Assembly (NCBI GenBank): GCA_044351265.1
Contig: JBILGC010000004.1
Span: 29,801 to 93,800, forward strand
Length of the DNA: 64,000 nt
DNA from: JAJTFA01 sp044351265
GTDB taxonomy: Bacteria; Bacteroidota; Bacteroidia; UKL13-3
Direction: 5' to 3'
Shown: piece after piece, positions 53,398-63,296 of the stretch
Position numbering within the stretch: the first letter of the stretch is position 1
Layout of the letters: every line of letters starts with the position of its first letter
Program-made: the position numbers and the translations under genes
Notes under the pieces: generated by a model
What the model was told of the DNA's origin: nothing
Seen by the model: only the letters and a program-made list of their open reading frames with translations
Database searches by the model: none

Positions 53398-54780
53398 CTA
53401 GCCAAGCGATTCCATAAATCTTTTCTCTGCTAATTTTATTGTTTCTTCAAAATTTACCACCGGTTTTATATCGGTATTATAGTAGCCTTCTTTTTCTAGC
53501 CAGTATTTCCGATAGGTTTCATTTCTATCATATACATCAGCTTGTTTCTCAATATTGAAGTATCTGAATAAACGTGCATCATTACCTACACCGGCAATGT
53601 ATGCCCAGTTGCCATAATTGCTGCACACGTCATAATCAACCAATGCCGATTCAAACCATGCAGCACCCCAAAGCCAATTTATTCCCAGATTCTTACATAG
53701 AAAACTTGCCACATTTTGCCTGCCTCTGTTGCTCATAAATCCGGTAAGCTTTAGCTCTTTCATATTGGCATCAACAAACGGATATCCTGTTTCACCATTG
53801 AGCCATTTATTAAAAAGTATATCATTATCTGACCAATTGATAAATTGATGCCTTATACCTTCTGTCTTGAAATACAATCCTCCATGCCTGAGCATTGAAA
53901 AACGGAAAAAGTCTCTCCAAAGCAATTCAAAAATCAGCCAATAGGTAGAGTCATTTTTTATTTGTGTCGATTCAAATGCCTTGACTTCACTCAATATCAA
54001 AGCCGGACTCAGGCAGCCTGCTGCCAACCAAGGTGAAAAGTGACTGCTGAAATCCATGCCGAGAAGGCCATTTCTTGTTTCTTTATAACTGGCAACCAGT
54101 TTAGTTTCCCATATATAATAATGCAGTCGTTTCAGTGCTTCTGTTTCGCCTCCTTTGTATAAGAAAAGTTTTCCTTCAATCTCCTCCGGTGTAAAGCCAA
54201 GTCGTTGCAGATTGTAATTTTCCGGCAAAAAATGATGTTCAATGTTTTGTAATGCTTTAACCTCTGGAAACGCATTTTTGTATTCAGCTTTTTTCTCAAC
54301 TGATTTTCTGAAATCTGTGAAAAGGAGAGGGGTTTGATGAATCCTAAATGGCAATGCAGATGCCTGAATAAGTGTATTTCCTTGGAATAATTTGAAATCA
54401 ATGTTTTCTGAATGTAATAATTTCTTTAGTGCTATCTCTTCCATTCGTTCTTCAGGAGCATGTTCAGCATGTGCGTATACGTTTGTGATGTCGAGTTTTT
54501 TGCACAAATCAGGAATGGTGTGCAACGAATTGCCATAGGTTATGATGAGGTCACTACCAACGCTTCGCAACTTGTTACGCAGTTCATTTACACATTCAAT
54601 CAGAAATTGTGCCCTAAAAACGCCTGTTTTTCTAAAACCGAGTTGATGAGGTAAGAAATGCAATGGATTAAAATTATAAACCCCAATAACTTTTGCACCT
54701 GACAGCTCAGCCGTATAGAGGGGTTCATGATCATGCAAACGCAAATCGTTTCTAAAATATACCAGAATGTTTTGTTGCAT
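53398..54780 (-). CDS. DASH-type cryptochrome/DNA photolyase
   Basis: A 460-residue FAD/antenna flavoprotein. The N-terminal Rossmann-like domain begins VYFRNDLRLHDHEPL. The C-terminal FAD domain has WELLWRDFFRF-type (FELLWRDFFRFSMLRHGG), FVDANMKELKLTGFMSNRGRQNVASFLCKNLGINWLWGAAWFE and YNGNWAYIAGVGND-type segments. The sequence LTGFMSNRGRQNVASFL is characteristic of the DASH subgroup, which repairs cyclobutane dimers in single-stranded DNA. A photolyase suggests a light-exposed habitat. Divergent from the hydrolase gene. Confidence 0.92.
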   Translation of the reverse strand: MQQNILVYFRNDLRLHDHEPLYTAELSGAKVIGVYNFNPLHFLPHQLGFRKTGVFRAQFLIECVNELRNKLRSVGSDLIITYGNSLHTIPDLCKKLDITNVYAHAEHAPEERMEEIALKKLLHSENIDFKLFQGNTLIQASALPFRIHQTPLLFTDFRKSVEKKAEYKNAFPEVKALQNIEHHFLPENYNLQRLGFTPEEIEGKLFLYKGGETEALKRLHYYIWETKLVASYKETRNGLLGMDFSSHFSPWLAAGCLSPALILSEVKAFESTQIKNDSTYWLIFELLWRDFFRFSMLRHGGLYFKTEGIRHQFINWSDNDILFNKWLNGETGYPFVDANMKELKLTGFMSNRGRQNVASFLCKNLGINWLWGAAWFESALVDYDVCSNYGNWAYIAGVGNDARLFRYFNIEKQADVYDRNETYRKYWLEKEGYYNTDIKPVVNFEETIKLAEKRFMESLG

Positions 54781-54827
54781 CTATAGAATAACCCCATAAC
54801 CTTTGTTTTGTTTAATACCTTTGTAAG

Positions 54828-55799
54828 GTGCCAGTCATTCAATCTTCATTTAAGGCTGATGGTTTGTTTGCCCATAAACATTTTTCAACCATCTATCCTG
54901 CTTTATTCCGTAAGGTGAAGGTAGGTTATGCGCGACATCGGGTTGAAACACCTGATGGCGATTTTTTTGATGCTGATATACTAACAGGTTCAGCTAAGAA
55001 ATATCTAATTCTGATGCATGGCTTGGAGGGAAGCAGCAGTTCAGGCTACATCCTAGGTATGGCCCGTTTTTTTAATTCGGAAGGCTACCATGTGCATGCT
55101 CTCAACTTTAGATCTTGCAGTGGTGAACTAAATCGTTTGCCGGTTTCCTATCATTCCGGATTTACGCATGATATCCGATTTTATATAAAGCAATTGCTGC
55201 AAAAGGAAACAGACGCCAGCATACATCTATGCGGATTTAGTTTAGGTGGAAACGCCTTGCTAAGATACCTTGCTGAGGAGGGGGATAAAATTGATTTGCA
55301 AATCAAAGGAGCTTGTGCAGTTTCTGTACCGATAGATCTGAAATCATCAGCAGAGGTTCTTGCTTCCTCGCAGAATACTATGTATATGAAGCGCTTCTTA
55401 ACAAGCATGAAAAATAAGATGAAGCAAAAAGCCAAGCAATTTCCAACACATTTTCAGGTAAACAACTTGGATGCCATCAAAACATTTCATGATTTTGACA
55501 ACCAATTTACAGCACCGCTGCATGGCTACGCCAATGCCCAGGAATACTGGCAGCAATGCAGCAGTAAATTTGTTTTACACTGCATAGCTGCACCGGTATT
55601 GTTACTTAATGCTTTAAATGATCCTTTTCTTCATCCTGATTGTTTCCCTGCGGAGCAAGAGATTAACAACCCAAATTTATTTTTGGAATACCCTAAGTTA
55701 GGCGGACACGTTGGCTTTAAAACAGGTTGGCTTGGAAACTACTGGATTGAAAAGCGGGTGTTACAATTTTATGAATCAATTCATTTGCATGAACAATAA
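54828..55799 (+). CDS. YheT-like alpha/beta hydrolase
   Basis: A 323-residue alpha/beta-hydrolase. The GTG start at 54828 is the only sensible one, since it directly begins the conserved region FKADGLFAHKHFSTIYPALF. ILMHGLEGSSSSGY (oxyanion region), nucleophile Ser138 in GFSLGG, an Asp in NALNDPFLHPDCFP and a His in LGGHVGFK complete the catalytic set. YheT/ABHD1-like proteins are lipases or esterases of unknown physiological substrate. Overlaps maf by 11 bp, suggesting an operon. Confidence 0.87.
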   Translation: MPVIQSSFKADGLFAHKHFSTIYPALFRKVKVGYARHRVETPDGDFFDADILTGSAKKYLILMHGLEGSSSSGYILGMARFFNSEGYHVHALNFRSCSGELNRLPVSYHSGFTHDIRFYIKQLLQKETDASIHLCGFSLGGNALLRYLAEEGDKIDLQIKGACAVSVPIDLKSSAEVLASSQNTMYMKRFLTSMKNKMKQKAKQFPTHFQVNNLDAIKTFHDFDNQFTAPLHGYANAQEYWQQCSSKFVLHCIAAPVLLLNALNDPFLHPDCFPAEQEINNPNLFLEYPKLGGHVGFKTGWLGNYWIEKRVLQFYESIHLHEQ

Positions 55800-56367
55800 A
55801 GATTTAAAACTGATTTTAGCTTCCAAATCACCACGTAGGCATGAGCTTATAAAAGGTATTGAGGTAAATGCCGAAATAAAAACCTATGAGGTAGATGAAT
55901 CTTTTCCTTCACATTTACAAGCAGGCGATATCGCATTGTATCTGGCAGAAAAAAAAGCCAATGCTTATCCGGATGCTTTGCTCAACAATGAAGTATTGCT
56001 AACAGCAGATACCATAGTTTGGATTGATAACCGTGTGCTGAATAAACCTGCTGATGCACAGGAGGCTTTTGAGATGCTAACAATGTTGAGGGGAAATAAG
56101 CATGAGGTTTTTACCGGTGTTTGTTTGCGATCGAGTAAACTGCAGTTTGCATTTGCAGAATGCAGTGAAGTGTGGTGCAGAAATATTTCAGATGAGCATA
56201 TTTTGCATTATATCAATCACTATAGGCCATTTGATAAGGCAGGAAGTTATGGCATACAAGATTGGTTTGGCTATACAGCCGTAGAAAAAATAAACGGCTG
56301 TTTTTTTAATGTAATGGGATTGCCTGTTGGGAAGGTATATGAATACCTCAAGAATTTTGATTCTTAA
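55789..56367 (+). CDS. maf: Maf family nucleotide pyrophosphatase
   Basis: A 192-residue house-cleaning nucleoside triphosphate pyrophosphatase. The start at 55789 (MNNKDLKLILASKSPRRHEL) fits the family N-terminus with the SxRR motif. TADTIVW (catalytic Asp) and KAGSYGIQ are conserved. It probably hydrolyses modified or non-canonical dTTP/UTP. Overlaps the upstream hydrolase by 11 bp and the convergent MlaD-like gene by 4 bp. Confidence 0.92.
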   Translation: MNNKDLKLILASKSPRRHELIKGIEVNAEIKTYEVDESFPSHLQAGDIALYLAEKKANAYPDALLNNEVLLTADTIVWIDNRVLNKPADAQEAFEMLTMLRGNKHEVFTGVCLRSSKLQFAFAECSEVWCRNISDEHILHYINHYRPFDKAGSYGIQDWFGYTAVEKINGCFFNVMGLPVGKVYEYLKNFDS

Positions 56368-57371
56368 CGAGCCTTCTCTTTCGCTCTCTTTTCATCAGCC
56401 TTATCAGCGCGTTTGTTGCCTCCAAATACGGAGAATGAAACATAGCGCCCAGGATATTCCTGCATATCTTTAAGTAATGCAGCCAACTCGGCTGATGATT
56501 TGGTTAGGTTATCATACAATCCTTTATCATTTGCCAACCTACCCAATGAGCCTTCACCTCTATTCATTTTTTCAAGCGTTGTAGCAAATTCTTTCATCAC
56601 AGATTTGGTATGGTTGATGGTGGATGTTAAGTCAGCTGCAGCAACACTATCAGTAATTTGAGCCATATTTTTTAAAGAGCGCCCAATAGCCTCATTATTA
56701 TTTTTAAGATTCCTGGTAATTTGTTCAATATGTCCAAACATATCTTGTAAACGGTCGTATTCTTCTGTAGTTAGCTGATCAAGTCTGGCCGAAATCTGAT
56801 TCATATGACTAAGCGTGCCGGAGAAATCATTAATTCCTCGTGCCAGTTTTTGTGTGCCTGTAGAATCGAACACCTCATTCATGCTCTGCAAAACCTTGTC
56901 TAAGGTAACCAATACTTGTTCACTTTTATCTTTCAGTGGCGACATCATTTTAGAAACAGAACTTGAGAAGGATTCTTCAATTTCACCTGAAAGTGTATCT
57001 TTATTACTAAGTATAACTGATGATTCGGCCAACTGAAGGTCTATCATTTTTGTGCCTAGTAAATCCTGAGAGCTAATAAGCGCTTTTGTTCCAAGCGGTA
57101 ACTTTATTGATTGATCAACGATTAAGGTAACAACAATTTTACTGGCATCGCCTTTGCTGAGCATGCCAATTTCTTCCACTTGCCCAACCTTAAGGCCATT
57201 AATAGTTACCTGTGTTGATTTTACAATGCCGGATACATTATTATATACTGCGTAGTAAGTGTTATATCCTTTAAGCGGGCTGTAACCCCTTAAAAAGTTG
57301 TATCCTAAAATGAGGACACTGATGCCAATAATGGAAAAAATTCCAACGCGTACTTCTCTGCTAATTTTCAC
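56364..57371 (-). CDS. MlaD family (MCE domain) phospholipid transport protein
   Basis: A 335-residue inner-membrane-anchored periplasmic protein with one TM helix (about 11-27). An MCE domain (about 35-115) follows, with GYNTYYAVYNNVSGIVKSTQ and TINGLKVGQVEEIGM. A long helical tail (about 140-310) ends in a basic stretch (KRADKADEKRAKEKAR). In MlaFEDB it shuttles phospholipids between membranes. The mlaE/mlaF genes are not adjacent. Downstream gene in the same direction as the amidase, 70 bp apart. Confidence 0.88.
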   Translation of the reverse strand: MKISREVRVGIFSIIGISVLILGYNFLRGYSPLKGYNTYYAVYNNVSGIVKSTQVTINGLKVGQVEEIGMLSKGDASKIVVTLIVDQSIKLPLGTKALISSQDLLGTKMIDLQLAESSVILSNKDTLSGEIEESFSSSVSKMMSPLKDKSEQVLVTLDKVLQSMNEVFDSTGTQKLARGINDFSGTLSHMNQISARLDQLTTEEYDRLQDMFGHIEQITRNLKNNNEAIGRSLKNMAQITDSVAAADLTSTINHTKSVMKEFATTLEKMNRGEGSLGRLANDKGLYDNLTKSSAELAALLKDMQEYPGRYVSFSVFGGNKRADKADEKRAKEKAR

Positions 57372-57441
57372 TTCTATTGATTTATGGGCAAAAATAAACG
57401 CAAAAACGGGTTAAACAATTATTGATAAATTAGGCAAACAC

Positions 57442-58224
57442 TTATTTAGATGCTTCTACCCGTTTCTTATAATTGGCTACAGCCTTAGCAATGGCTCCTG
57501 CCAGTTCGGCTTGTCCGCTTTCTGATGTTAAGTAGGCTCTTTCCTGCTTATTGCTTAAAAAACCGGTTTCAATTAAAATGCTTGGCATTTTGCTTTTCCA
57601 TAAAACCATTAGTCCTGCCTGCTTTACGCCTCTGCTGGTTCTTCTAATTTCTGTAAAGTTTTGTTCAACAAATGATGCCAGTTTCAGGCTCTGCTCCAGG
57701 TAAGCACTTTGCATAAAAGAAAAATAAATATGGGCTTCAGGAGAGTTGGGATCAAAACCTTCGTATTTTTCCTGATAGTCCTTTTCCAACAAAATAACCT
57801 CGTTTTCTCGTTTGGCTACCTCCAAGTTTCCTTCTGATTTATGTAAACCCATTGAAAATGTTTCGGTACCGTACACTTCAGTTTTTTTATTGGCATTGCA
57901 ATGAATGGACACAAATAGGTCAGCATTATTGCGGTTAGCTATGCCGGCTCTTTCCCAAAGTTCAACAAAATTATCAGAGTCGCGGGTGTATACCACTTTC
58001 ACGTCAGGAAGCTCTGCCTCAATGGCTTTGCCTACTTTTAGTGCCACCTGTAGGGTTACTTCTTTTTCTTTTGCACCTCCATACATACAACCTGCATCAT
58101 GCCCTCCATGCCCCGCATCTACAACAACGGTACGAACTTTGTTACCAATTAAACCCAATGGTTTATAGGCACATAGCAGTGCGGATAAAATAATTATGGA
58201 TGCTATGCGGCTAAATTTCACCAT
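57442..58224 (-). CDS. N-acetylmuramoyl-L-alanine amidase (AmiC/Amidase_3)
   Basis: A 260-residue periplasmic zinc amidase that cleaves the peptide stem from peptidoglycan. The start at 58224 gives a signal sequence (KFSRIASIIILSALLCAY); a longer version from 58266 is possible but would shift the signal inward. Metal-binding VVDAGHGGHDAG, FVSIHCNANKK and the Glu in SILIETGFLSNK are intact. It lies beside lptD and the MlaD-like gene in an envelope cluster and is divergent from lptD. Confidence 0.93.
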   Translation of the reverse strand: MVKFSRIASIIILSALLCAYKPLGLIGNKVRTVVVDAGHGGHDAGCMYGGAKEKEVTLQVALKVGKAIEAELPDVKVVYTRDSDNFVELWERAGIANRNNADLFVSIHCNANKKTEVYGTETFSMGLHKSEGNLEVAKRENEVILLEKDYQEKYEGFDPNSPEAHIYFSFMQSAYLEQSLKLASFVEQNFTEIRRTSRGVKQAGLMVLWKSKMPSILIETGFLSNKQERAYLTSESGQAELAGAIAKAVANYKKRVEASK

Positions 58225-58304
58225 GTTTTTAACTTTAATTAGCTTTGCGCTCATTGGCAATAACACATTACAATTTTAAGCAAACCTCCACAATACTTAA
58301 ATCT

Positions 58305-60983
58305 GTGGCTTTTAAACTTTTGCCATGTTTTCTGTTAATGTGTTCAGTTGCGTATGCACAAACAAAGCCCAAAAATCAAACCAAACCTAAAAAGCCTAAG
58401 CAAAAAGTTGAGCAGGTAAAGAATATTACAGCTCCTGCAATACAAAAAATAGATTCGCTTGCAGAGGAAGATGCTGGCACTTTTGACTCTATGGATACGG
58501 TAAAGTTGTTCGAGTCCTCCTCAGCAATCAATGCCAAGGTAAAGTACACTTGCCGCGATTCAATGCCTTATTATGCAGATGAAAAAACAATTTATCTGTA
58601 TGGCGATGCTGTTGTTAATTTTGAGGATATGGAGCTGAAGGCTGATTTCATTAAAATTCAGCTTGAAAAAAATCTGGTAATTGCCCAAGGTACACAAGAC
58701 ACAAACGGCAATTGGATTGGCAAGCCATTGTTTAAACAGGCACAAACCGATTATAAGGCAGATATTATAAAGTATAACTACAAAACCAAAAGAGGTTATT
58801 TAAGTGAATTGCGCACCAAGGAGGGAGAAGGTTATATACATGGCTCTGACGTTATTAAGGATGAGGAGAATACAATGGGTGTGCAAAGTGCCAAATACAC
58901 TACCTGTGAGCTAGAACATCCGCATTACTACATTGGTGCATCTAAAATAAAAGTTATACCGGATAAAAAAGTGGTAACCGGGCCGGCCAATTTGCTTATT
59001 GAAGATGTGCGAACTCCGCTGGTTTTGCCCTTCGGAATCTTTTCTATTAAGCGTGGCCAGTCGTCAGGAATTATTGTTCCTCAGTATGGAAGTTCTTTCG
59101 GCCGTGGTTTTTTTCTAAGAGATGGAGGTTATTATTTCGGACTCGGAGAAAAAATGGATATGCGCCTTACCGGTGATATTTTTACCAATGCAAGTTGGGC
59201 TTTGCGCTCAGGAATCAATTATTCCAACAGATATAAATTTAGGGGCAACCTGCTCTTTAATTATGCCGATAACAGATTTGGCAATGAGGAAGACCCAACA
59301 TTTAACCGTTCAAAAGATTTTCAGTTTACATGGCAGCATAGCTCAGATCCAAAGGCTAGGCCCAATACCTCATTTAATGCTAACGTAAATATTGTAAGTG
59401 TAAACCGTGAGGGCAATTCATATCTCACCAATAACTCCTACAACCCTAATAATATCATTACCAATCAGCTTACCTCCAGCATAGCTTTTAATAAATCATT
59501 CAAAAACGGCAGGTATAATTTTTCTACCAATGCACGTATGGCACAAAATACGCAATCAAGAGATGTTGCGTTGTCATTTCCGGATTTTACTTTTACTGTA
59601 GCCAGTTTTGCTCCATTAAAACCAAGAAGCAAATCAAGTGCTGATAAGTGGTATGAAAACATTACGATGAATTATACCATGTCGTTCAGAAATGATGTGA
59701 ATACTAAAGATAGCATTTTGTTCAGGGGTCGTAACACTTCAGAGTGGTCTAATTTTCTCGATACAGCTGCTCGTTTCGGTGTAAGGCACGACCTGCCTAT
59801 TCAAACCTCCTTTAAGCTGTTTAAATTTTATACATTATCGGCAAGTGTTGGTTTAAATGAAGTATGGTACTTTCAAACCATAGATAAAGTTGTTGATCCG
59901 TTAACCAATCAGATTATTACCAAACGCGTAAATGGTTTTGATAGGGCATGGACATATACACCACGTGTTGCAATTAACACACGCTATTATGGGATGAAGC
60001 AATTTCAGAAAGGCTCAATAAAAGCCATCAGGCATGTTATTACACCAACACTTGATTTTACTTTTACCCCTGATTACAGTGATGCAAGCTGGGGCTACTT
60101 TAAAAGCATACGGGATACTGCAGGCAGGGAAATTAAATATTCTCGTTTTGAACAAGGTATTTTTGGCGGGCCCGGTTTTGGCAGGCAGGGAAACATAGGT
60201 TTTGCATTGGATAATAATATTGAAATGAAGATAATGCAGGGCAAGGATACAGCGCGGAAAGAAACCAAAGTTCAGATATTTGAGAGCATCAGAGCAGGCG
60301 CCTCCTATAATATTTTTGCCGACTCCCTTAACCTGAGCACAATTGATTTGAGCGCCCGTACACGCTTATTTAAAAACATTCAGGTGAACATGGGAGCTAC
60401 ACTCGATCCATACTTAAATCAGGAAATCCCTTCATCAAACGGCTTCAAATCAATAACCCGATTAAACCGATTTTATTTGAATGAGGGTGGAAGTTTGGGT
60501 ATTATTAGCAGAGCCAATATGGGCTTAACGGCAAGTTTTAATCCGGAAACATTTAAACAAAAATCATCAAGCAAAAAAGCATACGAAGGCGAATTGCGTT
60601 ACATGAACGATAACCCCTGGGAATATTATGATTTTAATGTCCCGTGGAGTATCAACCTCAATTACACCGTAACATTTGACCGCTTTAGAAACCTCAATGA
60701 AAAAACCGCTTCTAACTATGTTCAAACGCTAAACTTTAGCGGAGATATTAACCTTACGCAAAACTGGAAAATAGGATATAGCTCCGGTTATGATTTGCAG
60801 AATAAAGAACTAACATTTACCTCTATAGATTTTATCAGGCAATTGCATTGCTGGGAGTTTAAACTTAACTGGATACCTGTTGGTTTCAGGCAAAGTTTCT
60901 TATTTACCATCAATGTTAAATCAAGTTTGCTGCAGGATTTACGCATGACCAGGCGAAGAGACTGGTTTGACCGCAGAATATAA
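58305..60983 (+). CDS. lptD: LPS-assembly outer-membrane protein LptD
   Basis: An 892-residue beta-barrel that inserts LPS into the outer leaflet with LptE. A GTG start at 58305 gives a compact signal peptide (AFKLLPCFLLMCSVAYAQ). An upstream TTG would place it 20 residues inside. A Lys/Pro/Gln-rich linker (KPKNQTKPKKPKQK) leads to the OstA-type N-terminal domain (ADEKTIYLYGDAVVNFEDME), followed by the barrel (about 270-890) ending in aromatic/charged FDRRI. Bacteroidota LptD lacks clear E. coli-like disulphide cysteines. Divergent from the amidase gene. Confidence 0.88.
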   Translation: MAFKLLPCFLLMCSVAYAQTKPKNQTKPKKPKQKVEQVKNITAPAIQKIDSLAEEDAGTFDSMDTVKLFESSSAINAKVKYTCRDSMPYYADEKTIYLYGDAVVNFEDMELKADFIKIQLEKNLVIAQGTQDTNGNWIGKPLFKQAQTDYKADIIKYNYKTKRGYLSELRTKEGEGYIHGSDVIKDEENTMGVQSAKYTTCELEHPHYYIGASKIKVIPDKKVVTGPANLLIEDVRTPLVLPFGIFSIKRGQSSGIIVPQYGSSFGRGFFLRDGGYYFGLGEKMDMRLTGDIFTNASWALRSGINYSNRYKFRGNLLFNYADNRFGNEEDPTFNRSKDFQFTWQHSSDPKARPNTSFNANVNIVSVNREGNSYLTNNSYNPNNIITNQLTSSIAFNKSFKNGRYNFSTNARMAQNTQSRDVALSFPDFTFTVASFAPLKPRSKSSADKWYENITMNYTMSFRNDVNTKDSILFRGRNTSEWSNFLDTAARFGVRHDLPIQTSFKLFKFYTLSASVGLNEVWYFQTIDKVVDPLTNQIITKRVNGFDRAWTYTPRVAINTRYYGMKQFQKGSIKAIRHVITPTLDFTFTPDYSDASWGYFKSIRDTAGREIKYSRFEQGIFGGPGFGRQGNIGFALDNNIEMKIMQGKDTARKETKVQIFESIRAGASYNIFADSLNLSTIDLSARTRLFKNIQVNMGATLDPYLNQEIPSSNGFKSITRLNRFYLNEGGSLGIISRANMGLTASFNPETFKQKSSSKKAYEGELRYMNDNPWEYYDFNVPWSINLNYTVTFDRFRNLNEKTASNYVQTLNFSGDINLTQNWKIGYSSGYDLQNKELTFTSIDFIRQLHCWEFKLNWIPVGFRQSFLFTINVKSSLLQDLRMTRRRDWFDRRI

Positions 60984-61054
60984 TTCATTGCAGAATTAAA
61001 CGGAATGCATTTTCTTTGAACACTTAACCTATTAACAAATAACATAGCTCAATA

Positions 61055-62134
61055 ATGAAATACGTAGAATTAAATGATTTACATGTGTCGCTTGGAGCGA
61101 AGATGATTGAATTTGCCGGATACAACATGCCTGTGCTATACAACAATCTTATACAAGAACATTTGGCTGTGAGAAACAGTGTGGGTGTTTTTGATGTAAG
61201 CCACATGGGTGAGTTTATGCTAACAGGCGATAAAGCCTTAGACCTTATTCAACTTGTTACATCAAATGATGCATCAAAGCTAAGCGATGGAAAAGTGCAG
61301 TACAGCTGCCTACCAAATGATAAAGGAGGTATTGTAGATGACCTTCTGGTGTACCGTAAAAGTGCCGATACGTATTTGTTGGTTGTGAATGCTTCAAATA
61401 TTGAAAAAGACTGGAACTGGATTAGTAGGCACAACACTTTTGGTGTAGATATGAAAAATATCAGCGATGAATTGAGTTTACTTGCGGTTCAGGGCCCCAA
61501 CGCCATAAAGGTTATTCAAAAACTTACGAATGCAGATTTGTCTGCAATGGAGTACTACACATTTACAACGGGAACAGTTGCCGGTTGTGAAAATGTAATT
61601 ATATCCAATACTGGTTATACCGGTGCAGGTGGTTTTGAATTGTATGTAAACAACAAAGACGCTCGAAAACTATGGGATGCTTTGTTTGAGGCAGGAAAAG
61701 AGTCCAATATCATGCCTTGCGGTTTAGGTGCCAGAGACACACTAAGACTGGAAAAAGGTTTTTGCCTTTACGGTAATGATATAAATGATGAAACCTCTCC
61801 CATTGAGGCGGGCTTGGGTTGGATAACCAAATTCACCAAAAATTTCATACACTCAGGTTATCACAAAGCAATTAAAGAAAACGGGGCTGCCAAAAAACTG
61901 GTTGGCTTTGAAATGCTTGAAAGGGGTGGTATTCCGCGTCAGCACCACCATATTAAAGATGCGGCTGGAAATCTGATAGGAGAGGTTACCTCCGGCACAC
62001 AATCGCCCTCTTTAAGCAAGGCCATCGGTATGGGCTATGTAGCTGCTGCTTTTTCTAAACCCGATACGGAAATATTTATTGAAATAAGAGATAAAGCCAT
62101 TAAAGCAAAGGTTGTGAAAGTGCCTTTTCTTTAG
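61055..62134 (+). CDS. gcvT: Glycine cleavage system T protein (aminomethyltransferase)
   Basis: A 359-residue THF-dependent enzyme of glycine cleavage. It transfers the methylene group from the H-protein-bound intermediate to tetrahydrofolate. GEFMLTGDKALDLIQLVTSND, VDDLLVYRK, SNTGYTGAGGFELYV and CGLGARDTLRLEKGF are family motifs, and the folate-binding Asp is in the last region. gcvH and gcvP are not adjacent. Confidence 0.95.
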   Translation: MKYVELNDLHVSLGAKMIEFAGYNMPVLYNNLIQEHLAVRNSVGVFDVSHMGEFMLTGDKALDLIQLVTSNDASKLSDGKVQYSCLPNDKGGIVDDLLVYRKSADTYLLVVNASNIEKDWNWISRHNTFGVDMKNISDELSLLAVQGPNAIKVIQKLTNADLSAMEYYTFTTGTVAGCENVIISNTGYTGAGGFELYVNNKDARKLWDALFEAGKESNIMPCGLGARDTLRLEKGFCLYGNDINDETSPIEAGLGWITKFTKNFIHSGYHKAIKENGAAKKLVGFEMLERGGIPRQHHHIKDAAGNLIGEVTSGTQSPSLSKAIGMGYVAAAFSKPDTEIFIEIRDKAIKAKVVKVPFL

Positions 62135-62166
62135 TATATAAAGATGCACTCTTTTATGAATATACG

Positions 62167-62514
62167 ATGATACGCTTGCTGCTTGTATTAATATGTTTGC
62201 TATCTGTTTCGTCTCTGCATGCACAATTACCGGATGAAGAGAAGAAAGATATTAAAAAAGCAAAAATAGGCATGAGCGAAAAGCAACTCATAAAAGTTGC
62301 CGGTGAGCCTGAAAGGAAAGAGAGATTTAAAACTATTATTCAGGGCTCAACAGATACTACCTGCTACTGGCTTTATGAAAATGATTTAACGGTAATACTG
62401 CGCAATCATTATATTGAGAAAATTGAAAGAGATAGGAACGCAATATTACTGAAGGTACAAGAATGGGCTGACCCCAAAAACAAGGATGGTATAAAACTGA
62501 TTTATGGCAAATAG
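62167..62514 (+). CDS. Exported BamE/SmpA-like protein
   Basis: A 115-residue exported protein. A signal peptide covers about 1-20 (LLLVLICLLSVSSLHAQ). The mature part KKAKIGMSEKQLIKVAGEPERKERFK followed by CYWLYENDLTVILRNHYI has the SmpA/OmlA (BamE) arrangement of a short helix then strands. BamE is a lipoprotein of the BAM complex, but this protein lacks a lipobox Cys at the cleavage site. Function inferred only from fold pattern. Overlaps comB by 11 bp. Confidence 0.55.
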   Translation: MIRLLLVLICLLSVSSLHAQLPDEEKKDIKKAKIGMSEKQLIKVAGEPERKERFKTIIQGSTDTTCYWLYENDLTVILRNHYIEKIERDRNAILLKVQEWADPKNKDGIKLIYGK

Positions 62515-63220
62515 CATTGAAGTAGTTCACACTCCGGCATTGCTGCCAATGCATGACGTAAAAGGCAAAACCGTTGTGGTAATTGATATTTTGCGTGCCA
62601 CAACTTCAATCTGTGTAGCTTTCCAAACAGGTGCAGCCAAAATTTTGCCAGTAGCTACACCTGAAGAATGTCGGGTATTTAAAGAATTTGATTTTTTATG
62701 TGCAGCCGAAAGAAATGCGTTGAAGCTGGATGGATTTGATTTAGGTAATTCTCCTTTTGAATATCAGAATCCGCTTATCGCAGGTCGCAGTATTGCATTT
62801 ACTACCACCAATGGCACCAAAGCAATAAAGATGGCTAAGGATATGCAGGCTGCTCACATATTAATTGGTTCGTTCTTAAATTTAAATGCTGTATGTGCTA
62901 AAGTCAAAGCACTCAATCAATCTGTAATATTGCTTTGTGCCGGATGGAAAGATAAGTTTAATCTGGAGGATACTTTGTTTGCCGGTGCTATGGTAAACGA
63001 ATTGGCTTCGGCATTTCAAATGGATTGTGATGCTGCACTTGCAGCACATAAATTATATTTATCTATGCAGGATGATTTGGAGAAATGGGTGCGTCAATCT
63101 TCTCACGCCAAGCGTTTTCAATTGCTGCACTTGCAAACCGATGATGTGGCTTTTTGCTTGCAGAAAAACACAGCTAAGCAGGTTCCGGTCTTGCAGGGAG
63201 AATACATTGTTTGTAACTAG
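62504..63220 (+). CDS. comB: 2-phosphosulfolactate phosphatase (ComB family)
   Basis: A 238-residue Mg-dependent phosphatase. VVVIDILRATTSICVAF (Asp metal ligand), CAAERNALKLDGFDLGNSPF and AFTTTNGTKAIKMA are ComB signatures. In methanogens it makes sulfolactate for coenzyme M. In Bacteroidota CoM is not expected, and the role may be in sulfolactate or another sulfonate/phosphoester pathway. The start overlaps the BamE-like gene by 11 bp. Confidence 0.88.
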   Translation: MANSIEVVHTPALLPMHDVKGKTVVVIDILRATTSICVAFQTGAAKILPVATPEECRVFKEFDFLCAAERNALKLDGFDLGNSPFEYQNPLIAGRSIAFTTTNGTKAIKMAKDMQAAHILIGSFLNLNAVCAKVKALNQSVILLCAGWKDKFNLEDTLFAGAMVNELASAFQMDCDAALAAHKLYLSMQDDLEKWVRQSSHAKRFQLLHLQTDDVAFCLQKNTAKQVPVLQGEYIVCN

Positions 63221-63296
63221 TGAGTCAGGTAATTTAAGGAAACAACTTACGTATACAGATAAATTATTTCACGCACTTTTTATCATTATGGCTAAC

